Shown here in pieces: positions 22,650-28,227 of a DNA stretch of 28,227 bases. Source of the DNA: an uncultured bacterium (lineage in GTDB: Bacteria; Actinomycetota; Coriobacteriia; Coriobacteriales; Coriobacteriaceae); NCBI GenBank assembly GCA_905215765.1, contig CAJMRP010000008.1:1-28227 (forward strand), read 5' to 3'. How positions within the stretch are numbered: the stretch's first letter is position 1; the number at the start of each line of letters is the position of its first letter. The translations under genes and the position numbers were made by a program. Below the pieces are notes generated by a model. That model saw only the letters and a list, made by a program, of their open reading frames with translations. It did not search any database and was not told the origin of the DNA.

Positions 22650-23836
22650 TGTCCTTCCAAACGACGTGTGGCCCTGATGGACGCCTTCGCGTTGCCATCC
22701 TGGGTTGTACGGGCTCCATCGGCACCCAGGCGCTCGATGTGTGCCGCCAGCATGCCGATCGCCTGCAGGTGACGGCGCTGTCCGTTAATTCCAGCACCTC
22801 GGAGCTCGTTGCCGCTGCCCGCGAGTTCTCGGTTCCGGCGGTTGCCGTGGCCGATGTCGCTCATGGCGATGACGCCGTGCTGCAGGAGTTGCCCAAGGGA
22901 ACGAAGCTCGGCCTTGGCGCGCAGGCGGTTTGCGAGCTCGCGCGTCGCGACGATGTCGACTGCGTGCTCGTTGCTATTGTGGGCGCTGCCGGTCTCGAGG
23001 CGAGCCATGCGGCCTTGACCTCAAATAAGCGCCTTGCTCTTGCCAACAAGGAGTCCCTCGTCGTCGGTGGCGACTTGCTTATGCCGTTGGCACAACCGGG
23101 CCAGCTTATTCCAGTCGACTCTGAGCACTCCGCCATCTACCAGTGCTATCTGGGGGAGGACCCGCGCGAGGCTCATTGTATTTGGCTCACCTGCTCGGGC
23201 GGTCCGTTCTTTGGCCGCACGCGCGACGAGCTCAATCGCGTGACGCGTGCCGATGCCCTCGCACATCCCACGTGGGCCATGGGCGCCAAGATCACCATCG
23301 ACTCCGCCACCCTCATGAACAAGGGCCTAGAGCGCATTGAGGCCATGCATCTGTTTAACTGCGACCTCGATTTCATTAACGTGGTCGTGCAGCGTCAGTC
23401 CAAGATTCACTCTATGGTCGAGTTTGCCGACGGCTCCGTGATGGCGCATCTCGGTGCTTCCGACATGCGTATTCCCATCCAGTTTGCGTTCTCGTATCCC
23501 GAGCGTTGGGATACCCCGGCGCCTCGTATCGATTTCCGCGAGCTGGGGCAGCTCACGTTTGATGCTGCCGACATGGATACCTTCCGCTGTCTGGCACTGG
23601 CCGAACGTGCCGGCAAGACGGGTGGCACCATGCCGTGCGTGCTCAATGCCGCCAACGAGGTCGCCGTCGATGCCTTCCTGCACGATGGCTGCAGCTTTAC
23701 CGTTATCGATCGCATTGTGGAATCCTGCATGGATGCCCACGATATGCAGGCGGTCGATTCGTTTGAGCAGCTTCGCGACATCGATGCGTGGGCGCGTGAA
23801 AAGGCTGCGCAGGTGCTCGCTGCAACCCGTTCCTAA
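22649..23836 (+). CDS. dxr: 1-deoxy-D-xylulose 5-phosphate reductoisomerase
   Basis: Second step of the MEP isoprenoid pathway: DXP to MEP with NADPH and a divalent metal. The 395-residue product has the NADPH-binding GCTGSIG (19-25), ALANKESLVVGG, the metal-binding region VDSEHSAI, the substrate-binding loop LTCSGGPFFG (more often TASGGPF), and MGAKITIDSATLMNKGLERIEA. ATG 22649 overlaps the cdsA stop, with GGAGG seven bases before it. The presence of dxr and ispG shows that the organism uses the MEP route and would be the expected target class for fosmidomycin-like inhibitors (family knowledge, not tested). Confidence 0.97.
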   Translation: MSFQTTCGPDGRLRVAILGCTGSIGTQALDVCRQHADRLQVTALSVNSSTSELVAAAREFSVPAVAVADVAHGDDAVLQELPKGTKLGLGAQAVCELARRDDVDCVLVAIVGAAGLEASHAALTSNKRLALANKESLVVGGDLLMPLAQPGQLIPVDSEHSAIYQCYLGEDPREAHCIWLTCSGGPFFGRTRDELNRVTRADALAHPTWAMGAKITIDSATLMNKGLERIEAMHLFNCDLDFINVVVQRQSKIHSMVEFADGSVMAHLGASDMRIPIQFAFSYPERWDTPAPRIDFRELGQLTFDAADMDTFRCLALAERAGKTGGTMPCVLNAANEVAVDAFLHDGCSFTVIDRIVESCMDAHDMQAVDSFEQLRDIDAWAREKAAQVLAATRS

Positions 23837-23861
23837 CCCATAAGGATTGCTTTTTCGTTTT

Positions 23862-25223
23862 ATGGATACTGTTCTGAGCGTTCTTTCATCGGTCTTTTGG
23901 GGCCTACTGATGCTTTCCGTCCTCGTGTTTTTGCACGAGGGCGGCCACTTTTTGGCGGCGCGTGCCTGCGGCGTCCGTGTGACCGAGTTCTTTTTGGGCC
24001 TGCCGTGCCGCTTTGACATCCATTACGCGTCGCGTCGCATTGGAACCAAGTTTGGCGTGACCCCGCTGCTGCTGGGTGGCTACGCTGCCATCTGCGGTAT
24101 GGATCCGACCGACGTCTCGTGCGCCGATCGCGTGCTCGCGGCTATCTATCGTCATGGTCGCGTGACCGTGGCCGACCTTGCCGCCGAGCTCGAGCTATCC
24201 GAGGAGGATGTGCTCGAGGCATGCGCCTTGCTCTTGGGTTGGGGCTCTATCGCGCCTTGGTATGAGGAAGGGGAGAAGCCCTCGCCGAGCTACTATCCCA
24301 CCAAGTATCAGACGCTGCCGCGAGACGCGGCGGGTTACACCACCTTTGACGGCCGCCGTTTCGATCGCGAACATTCAACTGCCGAGGGCGATGTGTGGGA
24401 GCTGCCGTGCGGCGAGGCCGAGTTCCTTGCACAAGAGCGTTCGCACACCTATCTTGGCCAGGGCTTTCTCAAACGCGCCTTTATGCTGCTCGCGGGCATT
24501 ATTGTCAATATCCTGACGGGCTTTTTGCTGCTTATGAGCATCTATTCCATTGCGGGTGTCACTGTGCCGATGGATACCAACGTGATCGGTCAGGTTGACG
24601 AGGGGTCTATTGCCGCCAAGGCGGGTTTCGAGGGCGGCGACGCGATCCTTTCGGTTGACGGAGTATCGTGCTCTACTTGGATGGACGTTTACGATGCCAT
24701 CGGCAAGGCCGCCGGTAAGGACGATATCGCCATCGAGTACGAGCGTGACGGCAAGCAGCATTCGACCACGGTTGCGCTCAAAGAGGACGAGCGCCTAGGT
24801 GTGTATGCCTCTACGCAGGTGGTCCGTTTAGACCCCATCACGTCGGCTCGCCTGTCGTTCTCCTATGTCGTGCAGACAGCGCAGGGCGTGATGCGCCTGC
24901 TCCAGCCGCAGCATACGATGGAGATTCTCGATCAGTCTTCTTCGATCGTGGGCATTAGCGTTATGTCCTCACAGGCTGCTGCTGCCGGCCCTGCCACGTT
25001 CCTTTCGTTTGCCGCCCTCATTTCGTTCTCGCTTGGCTTTATGAACCTGCTTCCCATCCCACCACTCGATGGCGGCAAGCTGGTCATCGAGATCATTCAA
25101 AAGATTGCGGGCCGCGAGCTTCCGCTCAAGGTCCAGACGATTGTGAGCTATGTGGGCATCGCGCTCTTCGCACTGCTGTTTGTCTATATGCTTCGTTCCG
25201 ACATCCTTCGATTTATTCTGTAG
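23862..25223 (+). CDS. rseP: RseP-type site-2 protease with an inserted winged-helix-like region
   Basis: Intramembrane zinc metalloprotease (family M50B) that in other bacteria cuts anti-sigma factors and cleared signal peptides. The 453-residue product has a first membrane segment with HEGGH (25-29), a PDZ domain (about 238-315; IGQVDEGSIAAKAGFEGGDAILSVDG), and the third zinc ligand Asp403 in NLLPIPPLDGGK before the last membrane segment. Between LLGGYAAICGM (about 70-80) and FLKRAFMLLAGIIVN (202-216) lie about 120 residues where E. coli RseP has about 30. Residues 88-134 look like a winged helix (RVLAAIYRHGRVTVADLAAE). ATG 23862 is used; TTG 23847 has no usable ribosome site. Operon position after dxr is canonical. 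Confidence 0.92.
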   Translation: MDTVLSVLSSVFWGLLMLSVLVFLHEGGHFLAARACGVRVTEFFLGLPCRFDIHYASRRIGTKFGVTPLLLGGYAAICGMDPTDVSCADRVLAAIYRHGRVTVADLAAELELSEEDVLEACALLLGWGSIAPWYEEGEKPSPSYYPTKYQTLPRDAAGYTTFDGRRFDREHSTAEGDVWELPCGEAEFLAQERSHTYLGQGFLKRAFMLLAGIIVNILTGFLLLMSIYSIAGVTVPMDTNVIGQVDEGSIAAKAGFEGGDAILSVDGVSCSTWMDVYDAIGKAAGKDDIAIEYERDGKQHSTTVALKEDERLGVYASTQVVRLDPITSARLSFSYVVQTAQGVMRLLQPQHTMEILDQSSSIVGISVMSSQAAAAGPATFLSFAALISFSLGFMNLLPIPPLDGGKLVIEIIQKIAGRELPLKVQTIVSYVGIALFALLFVYMLRSDILRFIL

Positions 25224-25236
25224 GGGAGTGTTTGGA

Positions 25237-26319
25237 TTGTCTTTATCCCATCCTTTGCCGCGCGAGTTGACGCGCCCCGTGCATGTGGGCGGTGTACAGA
25301 TCGGTGGCGGCGCGCCGGTGGTGGTCCAATCCATGACCTGCACCGATACCGCTGACGCCCAGGCAACGCTTGCGCAAGTGTGCGCGTTGGCGCAGGCTGG
25401 CTGCGATATCGTGCGTGTGAGCGTGCCCACCGAGGCCGCGCTTGAGGGTTTCCGCACCATCTGTGCCGAGTCTCCGGTGCCGATCGTCGCCGATATTCAC
25501 TTTAACCATAAGCTCGCCATCGGCGCCGTCGAGGCTGGTGCCGCCAAGCTTCGCATCAATCCCGGCAATATCGGCGATTGGGCTAAGGTCGATGCCGTCA
25601 TCGACGCCGCGGGTGCCGCTGGGTGCGCGATTCGTATTGGCGTGAACGCGGGCTCGCTTGAGCAGGATATCGCCGAGCGCGACGACCTCACACAGCCCGA
25701 GAAGCTCGTGATGTCGAGCGAGCGCTTTGTGCGGCACTTTGAGGATCGTGGGTTTACCAACATAGTGCTTTCCGCCAAGGCCCATAGCGTACAGACGACG
25801 CTCGATACCTATCGAGCCCTGTCGCGTGAGATTCCCCACGTTCCGCTTCACCTGGGCGTGACGGAGGCGGGGACCAAGCTCCAGGGCACCATCAAGAGCT
25901 CTGTAGGCTTGGGTATCTTGCTTTCCGAAGGCATTGGCGACACCATGCGTGTGTCGCTCACAGCCGATCCGGTTGAGGAGCCGCCGGTTGCCTGGGGAAT
26001 TTTGCAGTCGCTGGGCCTGCGTCGCCGTGGTCCCGAGATTGTCTCGTGCCCCACGTGCGCCCGCTGCCAGGTTAACCTTATTCCCATTGCCGAGGAGGTT
26101 ACCGAGCGGCTTAAGAACTACTCCGCGCCGCTTTCGATCGCTGTGATGGGATGTGCCGTTAATGGCCCCGGCGAGGCTTCTGATGCCGATCTGGGCGTTG
26201 CTTGCGGACGTGGTCAGGCCTTGCTCTTTTCGCATGGCCAGATCATTGGTAAAGTAGCTGAGGACCAAATTGTCGACGCGCTTATGGCCGAGGTCGACAA
26301 GCTTATTGAGGAGAAATAA
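25237..26319 (+). CDS. ispG: 4-hydroxy-3-methylbut-2-enyl diphosphate synthase (flavodoxin)
   Basis: Iron-sulfur enzyme of the MEP pathway that converts MEcPP to HMBPP. Start TTG 25237 has GGGGAG (25223-25228) eight bases upstream; GTG 25228 overlaps that site. The product is 360 residues. The TIM-barrel half has VQSMTCTDTADA and VADIHFNHKLAI; the C-terminal half carries the [4Fe-4S] ligands Cys271 and Cys274 in SCPTCARC and Cys306 in MGCAVNGPGEA, with Glu313 in the same motif. The frame extends upstream inside rseP but homology does not. The ATG of proS follows its stop directly. Confidence 0.96.
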   Translation: MSLSHPLPRELTRPVHVGGVQIGGGAPVVVQSMTCTDTADAQATLAQVCALAQAGCDIVRVSVPTEAALEGFRTICAESPVPIVADIHFNHKLAIGAVEAGAAKLRINPGNIGDWAKVDAVIDAAGAAGCAIRIGVNAGSLEQDIAERDDLTQPEKLVMSSERFVRHFEDRGFTNIVLSAKAHSVQTTLDTYRALSREIPHVPLHLGVTEAGTKLQGTIKSSVGLGILLSEGIGDTMRVSLTADPVEEPPVAWGILQSLGLRRRGPEIVSCPTCARCQVNLIPIAEEVTERLKNYSAPLSIAVMGCAVNGPGEASDADLGVACGRGQALLFSHGQIIGKVAEDQIVDALMAEVDKLIEEK

Positions 26320-28080
26320 ATGACCCGAGCAATGTATATGTCTAAGCTTTATGCGCCGACGCTTAAAGAGGATCCGGCGGACGCTGAGCTCGCCAGCCAC
26401 CGTCTGCTGCTCCGTGCCGGCATGATCCGCAAGGAGGCCGCCGGTCTATATTCCTACCTGCCGCTTGCTTGGCGCTCGATTCGCAAGATCGAGAACATCG
26501 TGCGCGACGAGATGGACGCCGCCGGCGCCCAGGAGCTTATGATGCCTATCATGGTCGATGCCGAGTTGTGGCGTGAGTCCGGCCGCATCGACGCCTATGG
26601 CAAGGAGCTTGTGCGCTTTGACGACCGTCACGGTCGCGAGTTCGTCCTGGGCCCCACGCACGAGGAGACCGTCACGGCCCTGGTGCGCAATGAGCTGCGC
26701 TCCTACAAGCAGCTACCCGTTAACCTCTACCACATCCAGGATAAGTTCCGCGACGAGTTCCGCCCCCGCTTTGGCCTGATGCGCGGTCGCGAGTTCATCA
26801 TGAAGGACGCCTACAGCTTCTCCGCCACGCAGGAGAGCCTGCAGGAGGAGTATGACAAGATGAAGCAGGCCTACGCTAACATCTGCGAGCGCTGCTATAT
26901 CAAGGCCCTGCCCGTTGTTGCCGACTCCGGTGAGATCGGTGGCGATACCTCCGTCGAGTACATGGCTTTGGCCGACGCCGGCGAGGCTTCGCTCGTCTAC
27001 TGCGACGATTGCGGCTTTGCTGCCGATGACGAGGCGGCAAGCACCAAGGTCGTCGTGACCGAGGGTCCTGGTGACGGTACGCTCACCAAGGTTGAGACTC
27101 CGGGCATGGGCACCATTGAGGCAGTTGCTAAGTTCTTTGGGTTCCCCGAGAACGGCACGCGCAAGTCGCTGGCGCTCATCGACGCCGAGGGCAAGCCTGT
27201 CGTGGCCATTGTTCCGGGCGATCACGAGCTCAACGATTGCAAGGCCGAGCACGTCTTTGGCAAGGGCTATCGCATGATGACCGACGAGGAGCTTCAGGCG
27301 AACGGTCTGCACAAGGGCTTTATCGGACCGGTTAACCTGCCCGATGGCATTCGTCTGGTGTGCGACGAGAGCCTGCGCGATTCCAAGCAGTGGGCCTGCG
27401 GTGCCAACGAGGTCGATTATCACTTTACCGGCGCCTGCCCCGAGCGCGACTTTACCGTCGATGAGTGGGCCGATCTGGTCACCGTTGTCGCCGGCGACCC
27501 CTGCCCGCACTGCGGCAAGCCGCTCTCCGCTGCCCGCGGCATCGAGGTCTCTCAGGTCTTCCAGCTGGGCACCAAGTATTCCGAGGCCATGGGTGCCACC
27601 TTTATGGACGAGGACGGCAAGGAGAAGCCGCTTATCATGGGTTGCTACGGCGTGGGCGTGTCTCGCTCGCTTGCTGCCGTCGTCGAGCAGCACAACGACG
27701 AGAACGGCATCCAGTGGCCGTTCAACGTCGCGCCTGCTCACGTGTGCATTATCCCGCTTACGGTCGGCGACGATGAGGTGCAGCCCGCGGCTGAGAAGCT
27801 CGCGAGCGAGATTGCCGATTTCGGCTTCGACGTGGTCATCGACGACCGCAAGGAGCGCGCTGGCGTGAAGTTCGCGGACGCCGACCTTATCGGTTGGCCG
27901 CTGCAGGTGGTCATCGGCAAGCGCGGTCTGGCCGAGGGCAATGTGGAAGTGAAGCTGCGCCGCACGGGCCAGAAGAAGGACGTTTCGCTTTCCACCATCG
28001 CCGAGCTGCTGCGCTTCGCGAAGCGCAATGCTCGCAAGCACCCCTCTGGCCTGGGCACTTTCGCGGGCATCTTCGAGTAA
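26320..28080 (+). CDS. proS: Prolyl-tRNA synthetase (bacterial type with editing domain)
   Basis: Charges tRNA-Pro; class II synthetase. The 586-residue length and architecture fit the prokaryotic-type enzyme with an inserted YbaK-like editing domain (about 230-400; YRMMTDEELQANG, GFIGPVNLP). Class II motifs are visible: motif 1 region GLYSYLPLAWRSIRKIENIV, motif 2 FRDEFRPRFGLMRGREFIMKDAYSF, and motif 3 GCYGVGVSRSLAAVVEQ. The anticodon domain closes the chain. A possible zinc site CDDC/CPHC lies in the middle (YCDDCGF and PCPHCGK). ATG 26320 abuts the ispG stop with GAGGAG six bases before it; ATGs at 26332 and 26338 are less well placed. Confidence 0.97.
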   Translation: MTRAMYMSKLYAPTLKEDPADAELASHRLLLRAGMIRKEAAGLYSYLPLAWRSIRKIENIVRDEMDAAGAQELMMPIMVDAELWRESGRIDAYGKELVRFDDRHGREFVLGPTHEETVTALVRNELRSYKQLPVNLYHIQDKFRDEFRPRFGLMRGREFIMKDAYSFSATQESLQEEYDKMKQAYANICERCYIKALPVVADSGEIGGDTSVEYMALADAGEASLVYCDDCGFAADDEAASTKVVVTEGPGDGTLTKVETPGMGTIEAVAKFFGFPENGTRKSLALIDAEGKPVVAIVPGDHELNDCKAEHVFGKGYRMMTDEELQANGLHKGFIGPVNLPDGIRLVCDESLRDSKQWACGANEVDYHFTGACPERDFTVDEWADLVTVVAGDPCPHCGKPLSAARGIEVSQVFQLGTKYSEAMGATFMDEDGKEKPLIMGCYGVGVSRSLAAVVEQHNDENGIQWPFNVAPAHVCIIPLTVGDDEVQPAAEKLASEIADFGFDVVIDDRKERAGVKFADADLIGWPLQVVIGKRGLAEGNVEVKLRRTGQKKDVSLSTIAELLRFAKRNARKHPSGLGTFAGIFE

Positions 28081-28085
28081 CCGGG

Positions 28086-28227
28086 ATGGGCAAGACTTCC
28101 AGCATCAAGGGCGTGCTGTTCGACTTGGACGGCACGCTGGTCGATACCGAGGCGCTCATCCTGGCGTCGTTTCGCTACGCGACGAAGACGGTGTTGGGGC
28201 GCGACATTCCCGACGAGGAACTGCGCG
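28086..28227 (+). CDS. HAD-superfamily phosphatase, cut by window edge
   Basis: Only the first 47 residues are present. The HAD motif I, GVLFDLDGTLVDTEALI, shows the nucleophile and acid/base aspartates (DxD) and places it among phosphoglycolate phosphatase/beta-phosphoglucomutase-like enzymes with a helical cap (residues SFRYATKTVLG are cap-like). The substrate cannot be told. ATG 28086 is five bases after the proS stop with only a weak GGG-type ribosome site, so it is likely co-transcribed and perhaps coupled. Confidence 0.85.
   Translation, partial: MGKTSSIKGVLFDLDGTLVDTEALILASFRYATKTVLGRDIPDEELR

Noticed and set aside
25150..25236. Upstream extension of the ispG frame inside rseP
   Set aside because: These codons belong to the last membrane helix of RseP in another frame; IspG similarity begins after TTG 25237.
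26713..28041. A 442-codon minus-strand frame opposite proS
   Set aside because: Shadow of the ProRS coding frame, with no independent support.
1..28227. Mobile elements, CRISPR arrays, tRNA or rRNA genes
   Set aside because: No transposase or integrase other than the housekeeping Xer recombinase, no regularly spaced repeats, and no tRNA- or rRNA-like sequence were found by eye.

Overview
This window looks like a housekeeping stretch of a high-GC Gram-positive chromosome. Protein flavour, frequent GTG/TTG starts, strong G/C preference at third codon positions and gene order point to the Coriobacteriia (a Collinsella-like organism). That placement is inference from the sequence alone; no search was run. 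I see no insertion sequence, prophage, CRISPR array, tRNA or rRNA. Every gene except the first is on the + strand.

Layout. (1) 1-1211: translesion polymerase dinB on the minus strand, cut by the left edge, diverging from the ribosome/tRNA-maturation operon rpsP-khpA-rimM-trmD-lepB (1413-3903). (2) 3963-6974: glyQ-glyS, the two-subunit glycyl-tRNA synthetase. (3) 7009-10875: the bifunctional kinase/phosphorylase ppsR beside its predicted target, pyruvate phosphate dikinase ppdK, ended by a strong hairpin. (4) 11085-11426: rplS (L19) as a one-gene unit with its own promoter and terminator. (5) 11521-17708: rnhB, then after a terminator yraN-comM-dprA-trmFO-xerC, a cluster for DNA uptake and processing plus tRNA modification and chromosome-dimer resolution. 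(6) 17928-19571: rpsB-tsf with a promoter, a structured leader and a terminator. (7) 19690-28080: pyrH-frr-uppS-cdsA-dxr-rseP-ispG-proS, the widely conserved nucleotide/ribosome-recycling/isoprenoid/phospholipid cluster, followed by a HAD-family phosphatase cut by the right edge.

How the parts work together. Regions 1, 2, 4, 6 and 7 supply translation (S16, S2, L19, EF-Ts, RRF, RimM, TrmD, GlyRS, ProRS). dxr and ispG make isoprenoid precursors, uppS makes the undecaprenyl carrier and cdsA makes CDP-diacylglycerol, so the last operon couples translation to envelope synthesis. lepB and rseP are membrane proteases. ppsR/ppdK control the pyruvate-PEP node.

Most of the window is ordinary and I do not find an obvious new multi-gene system. 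The points most worth a second look are: an extra region of about 105 residues with a winged-helix-like pattern inside the RseP-type site-2 protease; a xerC with no ATG/GTG/TTG start for its conserved N-terminus (best candidate an ATA overlapping the trmFO stop); matching GUAA-loop hairpins just upstream of the ribosome sites of both ppsR and ppdK; phased TTTACC repeats upstream of ppdK; and a possible switching leader before rpsB.
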